From: CAYSQW01 sp964433135
GTDB lineage: Bacteria; Acidobacteriota; Aminicenantia; Aminicenantales; Aminicenantaceae
Length of the DNA: 64,000 nt
Assembly: GCA_964433135.1 (NCBI GenBank)
Contig: CAYSQW010000001.1
Location: forward strand, 248,001-312,000
Reading direction: 5' to 3'
The notes under the pieces were generated by a model that did not search any database, was not told the DNA's origin, and saw nothing but the letters and a program-made list of their open reading frames with translations. Of the stretch, positions 7,622-16,477 are shown in pieces (within the stretch, counting starts at the first letter, position 1; every line of letters starts with the position of its first letter). A program made the position numbers and the translations under genes.

Positions 7622-10600
7622 TCAGGCGGATGCGGTGCTTGAATTCAGTTTGTTACGGTTGTTCTTTTTGCGTTTGCGGCTTTCAAAGAGCTCGTACAGG
7701 ATAGGCAGCTGAAGGGCGGCCAGGAAGATGGCATCCAGCTCCCCGCCTACGTAGACCATGGCCATGGGAGCGAGCAGCTCCGATCCGGAGGCCGAGCCCG
7801 AAAAAAGAAGCAGGGGCAAAACGCCCATGATGATCACCAGCTCTGTGATCAGAACCGGCCGCAGCCGGATCAGGGAGCCTTCCACCACCGCCTCGTGCAG
7901 GGTTTTTCCTTCATCGCGAAGTTTGTTGTAGAAACCCACCATGATGAGAGCATTCTGGATGGAGATGCCGAAGAGAGCGATGAATCCGATAGCCGAAGCC
8001 ACGTTGAAGGTCATGCCGAAGAGGAACAGCGCAATGACGCCGCTCATCATGGAGAAGGGTACATTGATCATGATGCAGACCGCGTTTCGGAATGAGAAGA
8101 AGATCATGAGCAGGAAGAAGACAAGTAGACCGACCAGGATGGTCAGCAGGATCAGTCGGCGGAAACCGCGCTGCTGGTTTTCGAACTGACCTCCGAAGGT
8201 TACGTAATATCCGGCTGGAAGGCTGACGCCGCTGGCGATGGCCAGTTTGGCCTCTTCCACCCAGCTTCCCTGGTCGCGGCCGGATACGTTGCAGATGATG
8301 ACGCGCCGCCGCTGAACATTTTCGCGCATGATAGTCAGCGGACCTTCGCTCAGCTCGAACTCCGCCAGATCTTTCAGGGGGATCCTTTGTCCGCTTGGAC
8401 TGTCGATCAAGAGGTTTTCAATGGTGGCGACGTCTTTACGGTACGGCTCCTGAAAACGGATGAAGATGGCGAACTTTCGGTGCTCCTCCAGGATATCCGT
8501 GGCTTCGATCCCGTTGAGGGCGGTTTCGATGATATCGGATACCTCGGAGATGTTGATCCCGTAGCGCGAGAGTTTCATCCGGTCGAGCTTGATATTGACC
8601 TGCGGCGTGCCGGTGGTCTGCTCGATCCTGAGATCCGCGACGCCTTCGATGTTCTGGACCGCAGTGTGGATCTCTTCGATCTTGCCGTCGAGGACATCGA
8701 GCTCAGGGCCGAACAATTTGATGGCGATCTGACCTTCAAGTCCGGTCAGCATTTCAGCCATCTTGTTCTGGATCGGCTGCTCGAAGATGTAACGTACTCC
8801 GGGCAGTTCATCCATGCGGGCACGCATGGCCTCCAGCATCTCTTCCAGTCCACGCCTCCTCTGCTTCCGCGGCAAAAGCTCCATGATGTAGTGGCTGTGA
8901 TTGACGCCGTGGGCGTGTTCCGACTGTTCGGCGCGTCCGGTCGTCCGGTTGATCGATACGACTTCCGGGAATTCCAGCATCATGGCGTCGACCTTCTGGC
9001 CGATCCTGTGGCTCTCCTCGAGGGAGGTTCCCGGAGAGAGGATCGTGCTCAGGATGAGAGATCCCTCGTCCATTTCCGGAAGGAATTCTCTTCCGATTTT
9101 GGGAATGAGGATCATCATCAGGCACAGGTAGACGATCCCCGTGATCATGAGATATTTCCAGCGGTTCTTAAGGCAAAAAACCAGGGCGGCCCGGTAGATT
9201 TTTTTCATGAACCGCATGAAGATGTTGTCTTCCTGGGAGATCGTCTTTTCCTTGAGCAGCATGGAGCACAACACCGGCTGGATGGTCAGCGAACAGATCA
9301 AACCCGCCAGCAGTGAAGCGGCGACCGCGAAGGCGGTGGGCGCGAACATCTTGCCTTCGATGCCGGTCAAGGCGAAAAGCGGAAGAAAGACAAGGATGAT
9401 GATCAAGGCCGCTTCGAAGATAAGATGTCCGACCTCTTTGGCGGCTTCCAGGGTGCCGGCGTGAACTCCTTTTTCCTTCTTCTGAAGGATGCGGTAGATG
9501 TTTTCCACCATGATGACGGAGGAATTGGCCATCTTCCCAATGCCGATGGCAAGCCCCCCCAACGACATGACGGTTATGCCGATGCCGAAGATCTTCATCA
9601 TGATGACGCTGAACAGAACGGATATGGGGATGGTCATGGAAGTGATCAGGGCCGAGCGAACGTTTCCCAGAAAGAGCAGGATGACCAGTATGACCAGGAT
9701 CGCGCCTTGGATGATCGATCTTTCGACGTGTCCGATGGACTGCCAGATAAGAACGGATTGGTCGTAGTAGGGGGTGATTTTGATCTTTTCCGGCAGGGAC
9801 TTGGCCATGTCGGCAAGTGCGCTCTTCACGTTGCGGATCGTGGTCAGAGTGTCGCCGCCGTACTGCTTCTCGATGATGACGTCCACCGCTTCCTTGCCGT
9901 TGCGGCTGGCGATGCCGCGCCGCAGCTGGTGACCGAGTTGGACTTCGGCGATGTCCTTGACATAAACCGGAACGTTGTTGCGGGCCGTGATCACGGTGTT
10001 GCGGATGTGGTCCAGATTCTGCATGCGGCCCAATCCGCGGATGATGAATTCCTGAGGGCCGTTGAAGAGGAGCCCTCCGGAGGGATTCTGATTGTTTTCT
10101 TCGATCGCGATTCTGACGTCGGCGATGGTGATGTCGTAATTCTTTAATTGGGTGGGATCGATCAAGACCTGGTACTGCTTGATGAATCCGCCCATGTTTA
10201 TGACGAAGGATATACCCGGCACACCCAGGAGCCGATAGCGGATCACCCAATCGGCGACCGAACGCAGTTCCATGGGATCGACGTCTCCTTCGACCATGAA
10301 TTGGTATACCTCGCCCATGCGGGAAGATACCGGTCCGAGGGTGGGACGGATGCTTCCCGCCGGAAGCTGGTTGATGACCAGCTCAAGCCGGCTGGTGACC
10401 AGCTGACGGGCGAGGTAGATGTCGGTTCCCCAATCGAATTCGGCGGTGACCACGGAGATTCCCATGCTGGACTCCGAGCGCACACGGGTGACGTGCGGGG
10501 CCCCGTTCAGTATGCTTTCCAGGGGGCGTGTGATGAGTTTTTCCACTTCTTCCGACGGCATACCGTGGTTTTCGGTGACGATATTGACCAGCGGTGCATT

Positions 10601-10726
10601 GAGATCCGGGTAAACGTCGACGGGTAAAGAAAAGAAAGCGATGATCCCCGCGATCACCACCAGGGCCGCCAGCAGAAGAACCAGCAGTCTGTTATTTAAA
10701 GACCATTCAATGAGTTTGTCTATCAT
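7622..10726 (-). CDS. CusA/CzcA-family RND heavy-metal-type efflux transporter
   Basis: Inner-membrane pump of the HME-RND family, 1034 residues, close to the CusA/CzcA length. It starts with a typical first helix then FFSLPVDVYPDLNAP, has the periplasmic porter domains (including GRAEQSEHAHGVNHSHY, a His-rich loop near residue 600), and two sets of membrane helices (LLFLGNVRSALITSMTIPIS; MSGVIALFLFGMTFNV). In TM4 the usual proton-relay Asp (CusA D405) is Asn401: the segment reads AIGIGKMANSSVIMVEN. It is the last gene of a TolC-MFP-RND operon; AGAGGTAGG precedes the ATG. Substrate is likely a metal cation, but the altered relay residue makes drive by the usual proton path uncertain. Confidence 0.92.
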   Translation of the reverse strand: MIDKLIEWSLNNRLLVLLLAALVVIAGIIAFFSLPVDVYPDLNAPLVNIVTENHGMPSEEVEKLITRPLESILNGAPHVTRVRSESSMGISVVTAEFDWGTDIYLARQLVTSRLELVINQLPAGSIRPTLGPVSSRMGEVYQFMVEGDVDPMELRSVADWVIRYRLLGVPGISFVINMGGFIKQYQVLIDPTQLKNYDITIADVRIAIEENNQNPSGGLLFNGPQEFIIRGLGRMQNLDHIRNTVITARNNVPVYVKDIAEVQLGHQLRRGIASRNGKEAVDVIIEKQYGGDTLTTIRNVKSALADMAKSLPEKIKITPYYDQSVLIWQSIGHVERSIIQGAILVILVILLFLGNVRSALITSMTIPISVLFSVIMMKIFGIGITVMSLGGLAIGIGKMANSSVIMVENIYRILQKKEKGVHAGTLEAAKEVGHLIFEAALIIILVFLPLFALTGIEGKMFAPTAFAVAASLLAGLICSLTIQPVLCSMLLKEKTISQEDNIFMRFMKKIYRAALVFCLKNRWKYLMITGIVYLCLMMILIPKIGREFLPEMDEGSLILSTILSPGTSLEESHRIGQKVDAMMLEFPEVVSINRTTGRAEQSEHAHGVNHSHYIMELLPRKQRRRGLEEMLEAMRARMDELPGVRYIFEQPIQNKMAEMLTGLEGQIAIKLFGPELDVLDGKIEEIHTAVQNIEGVADLRIEQTTGTPQVNIKLDRMKLSRYGINISEVSDIIETALNGIEATDILEEHRKFAIFIRFQEPYRKDVATIENLLIDSPSGQRIPLKDLAEFELSEGPLTIMRENVQRRRVIICNVSGRDQGSWVEEAKLAIASGVSLPAGYYVTFGGQFENQQRGFRRLILLTILVGLLVFFLLMIFFSFRNAVCIMINVPFSMMSGVIALFLFGMTFNVASAIGFIALFGISIQNALIMVGFYNKLRDEGKTLHEAVVEGSLIRLRPVLITELVIIMGVLPLLLFSGSASGSELLAPMAMVYVGGELDAIFLAALQLPILYELFESRKRKKNNRNKLNSSTASA

Positions 10727-10774
10727 AGAGACCTACCTCTTTGTGTGTGTATCTGATCCATCGTTCGGAAAGAA

Positions 10775-12076
10775 TCAGTGGATGACGCCAAGGGAAATGT
10801 CCTTGTCCTTGAGCTCGGCCTGCAGTTGGATGTTTCCTCTGACAACGATTTCTTCCCCGGCCCGCAGGCCGGAAAGAACTTCCGTATTTCCATTCAAGGA
10901 GACGCCCGCCTGAATGATTTTGGAGCGGAAGGTGTCGCCTTCCCGGGTGAATATGATTTTTTCGCCCTTGATTTCCAGGATGGCTCCCGAAGGGATCATC
11001 AAGGCATCGCGTGTGCCCGTGGTGAAGATCTGGATGTTGGCGAACATTCCCGGCTTGAGTTTGTAGCGGTCGTTTTCCACTTCCGAGCGCACCGTGATGG
11101 TTCGGGTTTCTTCATTGAGAACATCACTGATGTAACAGATCTTGGCGTTGAACTTTTCCCCGGGATAAGCAGGGACTCTGAGGTCGACTTCCTGTCCTTC
11201 CTTGATCCGGGCGATGTCTTTTTCATAGATTTCCGCGTCCGAACACAGGATGGTCGGATCCATGACCGTCAGGATTTCGGTCTCCTGATCGATCATGGCC
11301 CCCATCACCGCGTTGTTGCGTATGATCTTTCCCTGGATTGGGGCGTATAGCGTGATCACGGGGTTGATTTGGTGGGTTTCCGCGATAATCCGTACGGCGT
11401 CCTCTGAAAAACCTAGTACGTGCAGCTTTTTTTCCGCCGCATTGAGATTGGCTTCAGCGACTTTGTAGTCGGTTTCGGCTTCCAGAAAATCCTTTTGGGC
11501 TCCGACCCCGCGATCAAAAAGCCGCTTCTGCCGTTCGTAATTGACTTTTGCCAGGTCGAAATCCGAATTGGATTTGTAAAACTCGGACTTGGCAATTCCG
11601 ACCTCTTCACTTTGCAGCGTGACAAGCTTGTCTCCGGGTTTGACCCAATCGCCGATGCGGCCATGTATCTCTGAGATTCGGGCCGGAAAAGCATAACTGA
11701 CAATGGCTTTGCGGTACGGATGTTCCAGCACTTTTCCCATCGCGTCAAGTTGATTCTTCAACTGCGTTTGTTTGACCGTAACGGTCTCGATTCCCAGGGT
11801 CTTGATCTGATCGGGAGTAAGCTGCAGGGTTTCACTGTCGACCGTCTGGGAAGGGGCCGTCTGGGCATTGGCGTTGCGAAGTTTCCTGCGAATTTTGCTG
11901 TGTTTTTCCCGCTCTTGAGGGATGCTGTTCGCATTGTGGGCGCCCTGAACGGATTCGAGGTCTTCTCGTTCGAATGATCTGGCGGATTCGGTGTGTCGCG
12001 TGCAGCTTATGCCGGCCATCAGAAAAATTCCGATAAGCAAAATAAAGAAAAAAGCTTTTTTATTGAGGATCATCAT
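10775..12076 (-). CDS. RND efflux periplasmic adaptor (membrane fusion protein), lipoprotein
   Basis: A 433-residue HlyD/CusB-type adaptor that links the RND pump to the TolC-like channel in the periplasm. It has a lipoprotein signal peptide (FFFILLIGIFLMAGISC, lipid Cys near residue 25), a low-complexity linker, a barrel-sandwich region split by a helical hairpin (LVTLQSEEVGIAKSEFYKSN to EANLNAAEKKLHV), and a beta-barrel plus membrane-proximal part (VMDPTILCSDAEIYEKDI; EETRTITVRSEVEN; LKPGMFANI). The ATG overlaps the stop of the upstream TolC-like gene, with AAGGAG eight bases before it, so translation is coupled. No CusF-like or N-terminal Met metal motif is obvious. Confidence 0.92.
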   Translation of the reverse strand: MMILNKKAFFFILLIGIFLMAGISCTRHTESARSFEREDLESVQGAHNANSIPQEREKHSKIRRKLRNANAQTAPSQTVDSETLQLTPDQIKTLGIETVTVKQTQLKNQLDAMGKVLEHPYRKAIVSYAFPARISEIHGRIGDWVKPGDKLVTLQSEEVGIAKSEFYKSNSDFDLAKVNYERQKRLFDRGVGAQKDFLEAETDYKVAEANLNAAEKKLHVLGFSEDAVRIIAETHQINPVITLYAPIQGKIIRNNAVMGAMIDQETEILTVMDPTILCSDAEIYEKDIARIKEGQEVDLRVPAYPGEKFNAKICYISDVLNEETRTITVRSEVENDRYKLKPGMFANIQIFTTGTRDALMIPSGAILEIKGEKIIFTREGDTFRSKIIQAGVSLNGNTEVLSGLRAGEEIVVRGNIQLQAELKDKDISLGVIH

Positions 12077-13335
12077 TGTTCGTCTCCTTCTAATTTATGA
12101 CCGATGGATTTTTCCAGGGCGGCCAGAGCGACGTCGTAATTGAAGAGGGCGTCGGCGTAAGACTTGCGGGCTTCCATCATCGTGCGTCGTGCGTCGATGA
12201 GCTCGATCCCGCCGATTTCTCCTTCCTGATAGCTGAAGAGGAACATATTGTATACCTCTTCAGCCTGAGTCAAAATTTCTTCCTCGAAAAGCTGGATCTG
12301 GTTATGAGCGGAGAGCGCCGAGGTGAAGGCCTCTTCTACCTCCAGGGATACGCTGTTCTTGATATGCTCGGCTTCTTTCATAAGAGATTGGATGTTGGCT
12401 TGAGCTTCGGCTATTTCACCTCGAGCCGGCTGCCAGAAAAAAAGCGGGATCGGAACGGAAAGCGTGGCGTCCCAAAAAGATCCTTCTCCATCGATCCAGT
12501 GCTTCGACACGCTGAGATCAAGGTCCGGAAGATAATTCATCCAGGCTTGGGTTTTTTGCAGGGATTCCCGTTTGAGGGAAACCTCTGCTTTTTTGACTTC
12601 CGGGCGGAAAGACAGAGCCTTTTGCTTCAGTTTTTCCAGATCCAGAGGGATGGCGGCCCGTTTGAGGTCCCCGCTTATTTCGATGGGGGCGAATTTTCTG
12701 CGGGCGAGTAGAAAATTCAAACGGGCTTTGCCCAGATTGATTTCATTTTTAGCGGCTCGAACTTCGTTGGCGGCCGTGGCCGCTTCCACGCGGGCGCGCA
12801 GCACTTCGACGCGAGCCACGTCGCCGGCTTCGTGTTTGAGATTGGTTTTTTGGAGAAAATCCTGGGAAAGCTCAAGGTTTTGGCTGGCGTATATATGCTT
12901 TTCCTGTGCCAGCAGCAGGTTGTAAAAGGCTTCCTTGACCTGGAAGGCGACATCGAGAATAAGAAGATCGATCTCGGCCATGACTTCATCCGCTTCTCGG
13001 GATGCGATCTTTCCGCGCAAAAAGCGTTTTCCGGGAAATTCCAATGATTGGCTGAATCCGACATAGGTTTCAGCGGTATCTTGAAAGTTGAAAAATTTCG
13101 GCTGCAGGTCGGAATCGTATTCCAGGGAAGGCTGAGCGAACGCCAGGGCCTGCCGAATCCGGGCCCGGGCGGCCGCATGCTGCTGCAGCGAGGAAAGAAT
13201 CAGCGGATTATTCTGGACGGCTGTTTCCAGGCATTTCTCCAGGGAGAATGTATTTTCATCCGATGTTTGACCGGCCAGGGGCATGGTTAGGCCGACAGCC
13301 AACAATATTATGAGCAGCGATTTGCTACTTTTCAT
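12073..13335 (-). CDS. TolC-family outer-membrane efflux channel (CusC/CzcC-like)
   Basis: A 420-residue outer-membrane factor, first gene of the three-part pump. It has a signal peptide (LLIILLAVGLTMPLAGQ), then the two TolC repeats: FSLEKCLETAVQNNPLIL and ARIRQALAFAQPSLEYDSD near the start, the FPGKRFLRGKIASREAD helix, and RPEVKKAEVSLKRESLQKTQ with ALAALEKSIGHKL at the end of the second repeat. GAGGAGGAC lies just before the ATG. It overlaps the adaptor gene by four bases. Confidence 0.9.
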   Translation of the reverse strand: MKSSKSLLIILLAVGLTMPLAGQTSDENTFSLEKCLETAVQNNPLILSSLQQHAAARARIRQALAFAQPSLEYDSDLQPKFFNFQDTAETYVGFSQSLEFPGKRFLRGKIASREADEVMAEIDLLILDVAFQVKEAFYNLLLAQEKHIYASQNLELSQDFLQKTNLKHEAGDVARVEVLRARVEAATAANEVRAAKNEINLGKARLNFLLARRKFAPIEISGDLKRAAIPLDLEKLKQKALSFRPEVKKAEVSLKRESLQKTQAWMNYLPDLDLSVSKHWIDGEGSFWDATLSVPIPLFFWQPARGEIAEAQANIQSLMKEAEHIKNSVSLEVEEAFTSALSAHNQIQLFEEEILTQAEEVYNMFLFSYQEGEIGGIELIDARRTMMEARKSYADALFNYDVALAALEKSIGHKLEGDEQ

Positions 13336-13392
13336 CTGTCCTCCTCATAGGGTAAGAGTAAAGGAAAAAAACGAGGCATTAAGAAAAGGAGG

Positions 13393-13671
13393 TCAGGCTG
13401 TAGGAGGGGAACGCGACAGGGGGGAGACGGAAAGCGTTTCGTGGATTTGATAGGGTTCGCACCAATCCAGAGAGTCTAAAAGCACAAGCTGCGGAAGATG
13501 AAAAAAATCAATCTGGCTGGTGGTGAATGTCGAGTTCTGAAAATGACAGGCCGGACAGTAATCACTCGAGCCGAGGGTCCTCTCTGTATGGGTGAAATTG
13601 ATGCCGAGGGTGACGGTGAGAAAGCCCATAAGAAAAAACACATGGGCGTAAATCTTACGTCTATTTCTCAT
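13393..13671 (-). CDS. Small exported CPAC-motif protein heading the efflux operon
   Basis: A 92-residue product beginning MRNRRKIYAHVFFLMGF, a positively charged start followed by one hydrophobic segment, then a short soluble part with SSDYCPACHFQNSTF. The CPAC pair looks like a thioredoxin-type or metal-binding site facing the periplasm. The ATG at 13671 is chosen because AAAGGTAG lies just upstream and the promoter at 13692-13721 would start transcription at about 13685; a longer frame from 13746 would begin before that start. It lies 57 bases upstream of the TolC-like gene on the same strand, so it is probably the first gene of the operon. Small Cys/His proteins in this place are often metal-related, but no family could be named. 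Confidence 0.6.
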   Translation of the reverse strand: MRNRRKIYAHVFFLMGFLTVTLGINFTHTERTLGSSDYCPACHFQNSTFTTSQIDFFHLPQLVLLDSLDWCEPYQIHETLSVSPLSRSPPTA

Positions 13672-13691
13672 ATCTACCTTTACATATATAT

Positions 13692-13721
13692 AATATATGT
13701 TTAATAGGACAATAATGTCAA
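13692..13721 (-). promoter_or_regulatory. Promoter of the RND efflux operon
   Basis: Perfect TTGACA (13721-13716), 18-base spacer, TATATT (13697-13692), about 20 bases upstream of the small CPAC gene. The -35 box is embedded in the left copy of the GACAATAATGT repeat described in the next entry. Confidence 0.65.
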
Positions 13722-13752
13722 TGGGCTTTTTTGTCGACTCCGACAATAATGT
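13708..13752. promoter_or_regulatory. Duplicated operator-like site GACAATAATGT
   Basis: The 11-mer GACAATAATGT is present at 13708-13718 and again at 13742-13752, 34 bases (about three helical turns) apart. Each copy contains the inverted halves GACA and TGT(C). The first overlaps the -35 box of the efflux promoter, so a repressor or metal sensor bound here would block transcription. The regulator itself is not in the window. Confidence 0.45.
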
Positions 13753-13835
13753 TGAAATGCTTTCCAGGCATTAAAAGGGTTTTTTGACAAAATTGTATGA
13801 GTGGCTGCAGGAGTTGACACACAAGTGGAGCCGAT

Positions 13836-14019
13836 CCCCGCCGCCGACCCGCCTGCCCTAAAATTAAAGAAATGCAAGCATCTAACGTCCCTGCAGATGC
13901 CTGGATCAGCCAAGAGTCAAGATTGCCGTGGCGGTAAGCAATGGACGGTGAGGCGTACCGAGGTGCTTCGATCCGGACATTGCGTAGCCGACGCCGTAAG
14001 ATTGGCTCGCCCTGAGGGT
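13836..14019 (+). repeat. Dispersed structured intergenic repeat, copy A
   Basis: Shares an ordered series of blocks with the copies at 25.9-26.1 kb and 53.2-53.6 kb: CCGACCCGCC, a TTAA(A/G)G segment, GCCTGGAT, AAGATTGCCGTGGCGG, GGTGAGGCGTAC, GCCGAC, and a terminal TCGCCCTGAGGGT small hairpin. This copy is the most diverged (the first hairpin arm reads CCAAGA instead of CCACGG, and the CGTAC hairpin is broken). No open frame is conserved between copies. It fills most of the gene-free stretch 13672-14092. Confidence 0.75.
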
Positions 14020-14078
14020 AAAAAAAGGGCAGACATTTAAGGGTTATTGTTTGGGGGGGATTTGTCTGCCCTTTTTTT
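14020..14078 (-). terminator. Bidirectional terminator after the BtuB-like gene
   Basis: Inverted repeat with A7-GGGCAGACA (14020-14035) and TGTCTGCCC-T7 (14063-14078) around a 27-base loop. On the minus strand it lies 15 bases after the stop of the TonB receptor gene; it would also stop plus-strand transcription. Confidence 0.8.
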
Positions 14079-14092
14079 ATGTATCGTTTCCC

Positions 14093-16036
14093 CTAAAGGA
14101 GGAGGCGGAAGCCCGCGTAAATAGAAAACCCCGGCGTCCCATAACCCTTAACCACTTCATACTCCGTATTCAGGATGTTTTCAAATTTCAGGGACAACCG
14201 AATTCCCGAGGAAAGATCGAGGCCTACGGCCGCATTGAGAAGAGTGTAAGGATCCAAGCGGATTCTCTGGCTGGTATAGCCGACATATTCCATGTCGTCC
14301 CGAGCACCGACGTGCAGAAGCGAAAGGGAGATCGTTCCCCGCCCAAGGAGCGGAAAAGACGTCTGTATGTTGAATTTATCGCGGGGCCTCCTCAAAAGAA
14401 GTTCATTCGTCTCCGTGTTTTTCGCATCGGTCAAGGTATAGGCGGCATGAAGACTGATATGATGAGCAGGCTGTGCGCTGAGAATGAATTCGTATCCGGA
14501 GGTAGAGGCTTCCGATATGTTGATATAGCCCCGGGTGAAATCGAAATCGATCAAGTTTTGAAAACGGTTGGAAAAATATGTCATTCCGACGATGATGCGA
14601 TCATTCCAGAAAAATTGATCGATACCGGCATCCCAACCCGAGGATTCTTCCGGCTTCAGCTGTTTATTTCCGACGGGTCCCCATGATGTCTCCGGTGCAT
14701 AAAGCTGGTAGAGCGAAGGCGCCTTTATACCGGTTCCGTAGGTGGCCTTGACCTTTGTTCCGGTTGTCTGTATGAAATAGCATGGAGCCGCCCGGAAGGT
14801 CATTGCAGCCCCGGTCCGGCTGTGGTGATCGTAACGCAGTCCCGCGGAGCCGAAAAAATTCTTATTCACGGTAATCCTGTCCATGAGATAAACACCGGTA
14901 TTGGAAGCCGTGCGCCTGGGGAACTGGCTGTCGCTCTGTCCCCAGGGGCTTAATGAGTGATATTCGGATTCTCCGTATTCGCGATGGTGCTCGAATCCCG
15001 CGCTCAAGACGTTTGATTCATGCAGGAAAAGATTGTGCCGCCATCCCATTTCCCAGCGGCCGCTTTTGTAGATCGAGTTGTCCGAGGATCCCAGGTGGTC
15101 GATATCCTCGGGATTGTCATAGGAACGGTCGCTGTCTGTATAGTCGAAATGGAGAATCTGCTCCCAGCGGTTCTTCCAGAGAAGGGATCTTAATTGGGTG
15201 TGGACGAAAGAGCCTTTATAGTCCTGTGTGCTGTTGGGATCGTCTCCGTAATCTCCGCCCTGCGTGTCGATTTCCGCCCGCCCGTCAATGTGGCGGATGC
15301 TCATGTCTACATCAATCTTTCTGGAGATCCGGGCGCCGAAACGTCCGAAAAGCGTGAGGTTTGTATATCCATCGGGTTCCGTATTGCCTTTGTATCTGGA
15401 ACCGGAAGCTGAAAATCCGCTGCTGCTCAAATATCCGGCTCCGGCGTTGTAGTGAATCTTTTCCGTGCTTCCGTCTACTTGAATGCCGCCGTTAAACGTC
15501 TCATAGGAACCTCCCCGGCCTGCAAAGTGAAATCGGGGTTTCCCCTCCCCCCGGCGGGTGATGATGTTGATCACTCCTCCGAGAGCATCCGAACCGAAGA
15601 GCGTGCTCTGCGGTCCGCGCAGGATCTCGATCTGCTCGATGTTTTGCACCATGAGATGGGTCAGATCGAAGGAACGTCCGGGAGTCATGGGATCGTTGGC
15701 CTTGATGCCGTCGATCATGACCAGCGTGTGCTCGGAATTGGCGCCGCGGATGAAAATGGAACTGGCTCCCCCTGTAGGACCGTTGAGAACGACATTGAGA
15801 GGGGTGATCTCATTGAGCGCCTCCAATACCGTTGCCTTCTGACTTCGTTCCAGTTGGGTGCGGGTGATGATGGTGACTGAGCTGGCGATATGCTTGACAT
15901 CGACGGGAAGGCGCTCCGCGGTTACCGTGATTTCATGCTGAAGTTTTTGTTCCCGGGATTCTTCGGCTTCCTGAGCTGCGACGGGGAATGACAATCCGAT
16001 GCATAAGAATAAAAAAGCTGCGGTTTCTCTGTACAT
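14093..16036 (-). CDS. btuB: TonB-dependent receptor, BtuB-like (cobalamin uptake)
   Basis: Outer-membrane active-transport receptor of about 647 residues. After a signal peptide ending PVAAQ it has the plug domain: ITVTAERLPVDVKHIASSVT (TonB-box region), VLEALNEITPLNVVLNGPTG, FIRGANSEHTLVMIDGIKAN, and QIEILRGPQSTLFGSDALGG. The rest is a 22-strand barrel ending in an aromatic-poor FRLLL terminus. The ATG at 16036 is chosen over 16042 because AAAAGG lies seven bases upstream. A cobalamin riboswitch precedes the gene, and btuFDC are nearby with a second riboswitch, so vitamin B12 or a related corrinoid is the likely substrate. TonB/ExbBD are not in the window. Confidence 0.92.
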   Translation of the reverse strand: MYRETAAFLFLCIGLSFPVAAQEAEESREQKLQHEITVTAERLPVDVKHIASSVTIITRTQLERSQKATVLEALNEITPLNVVLNGPTGGASSIFIRGANSEHTLVMIDGIKANDPMTPGRSFDLTHLMVQNIEQIEILRGPQSTLFGSDALGGVINIITRRGEGKPRFHFAGRGGSYETFNGGIQVDGSTEKIHYNAGAGYLSSSGFSASGSRYKGNTEPDGYTNLTLFGRFGARISRKIDVDMSIRHIDGRAEIDTQGGDYGDDPNSTQDYKGSFVHTQLRSLLWKNRWEQILHFDYTDSDRSYDNPEDIDHLGSSDNSIYKSGRWEMGWRHNLFLHESNVLSAGFEHHREYGESEYHSLSPWGQSDSQFPRRTASNTGVYLMDRITVNKNFFGSAGLRYDHHSRTGAAMTFRAAPCYFIQTTGTKVKATYGTGIKAPSLYQLYAPETSWGPVGNKQLKPEESSGWDAGIDQFFWNDRIIVGMTYFSNRFQNLIDFDFTRGYINISEASTSGYEFILSAQPAHHISLHAAYTLTDAKNTETNELLLRRPRDKFNIQTSFPLLGRGTISLSLLHVGARDDMEYVGYTSQRIRLDPYTLLNAAVGLDLSSGIRLSLKFENILNTEYEVVKGYGTPGFSIYAGFRLLL

Positions 16037-16147
16037 ACTCATACCTTTTCGACATAACCCCCGCTTGCTTTCTGTGTTTCACCCGCGAAATCATCAATCG
16101 CGGACAAAAAAAAACAACCCTTTCTTCCACCCGAAAAAGGGCTTTCC

Positions 16148-16305
16148 GGTTCAAGGGCGGTATCCTGACTCTCAGGTCATTCTCCTTCCAGGCCTTCCCA
16201 TTTTCATCGAAAACAGTGGCGTTGACTGGAATTCGTACCCGATTACAGTAGCGGGGGCTGTGTCCGGTTCTCACGGACTTCCCGGCTCCTTGAACCCGGC
16301 AGTAA
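16148..16305 (-). ncRNA. Cobalamin (AdoCbl-type) riboswitch upstream of btuB
   Basis: On the minus strand the leader has the standard conserved blocks in order: GCCGGGAAGTCCGTGAGAA, a CCCCCGCTACTGTAATC block, the B12 box ACGCCACTG, ATGGGAAGGCCTGG, and AATGACCTGAGAGTCAGGA near the 3' side. It would shut off the receptor when cobalamin is plentiful. It explains most of the gene-free stretch 16037-16477. Confidence 0.93.
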
Positions 16306-16311
16306 AAAATA

Positions 16312-16340
16312 ATTCTCACACAGCGGGCCGGCTTTGTCAA
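16312..16340 (-). promoter_or_regulatory. Promoter of the btuB riboswitch transcript
   Basis: Perfect TTGACA (16340-16335), 17-base spacer, GAGAAT (16317-16312), placing the RNA start at about 16305, just before the riboswitch. Confidence 0.65.
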
Positions 16341-16372
16341 GACGGCCCCAGCGGTTGGATTCGCCTGGGAAT

Positions 16373-16401
16373 TTGTGTTATGAAGCGAAGCTCTTTATAA
16401 T
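16373..16401 (+). promoter_or_regulatory. Promoter of the TPR lipoprotein gene
   Basis: TTGTGT (16373-16378), 17-base spacer, perfect TATAAT (16396-16401), divergent from the btuB promoter. The ATG at 16478 is preceded by GGAGGAG. Confidence 0.6.
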
Positions 16402-16477
16402 GAATCACGGACTTTGAGCAAAAGAAGAAAAGGCGACCTGGATTGAAGGTGAAAAATTCATATGGAGGAGACATCCT

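Noticed and set aside
8387..10627. Long plus-strand open frames over the RND gene
   Set aside because: They run antisense to the complete CusA-type pump and contain no recognisable domains.
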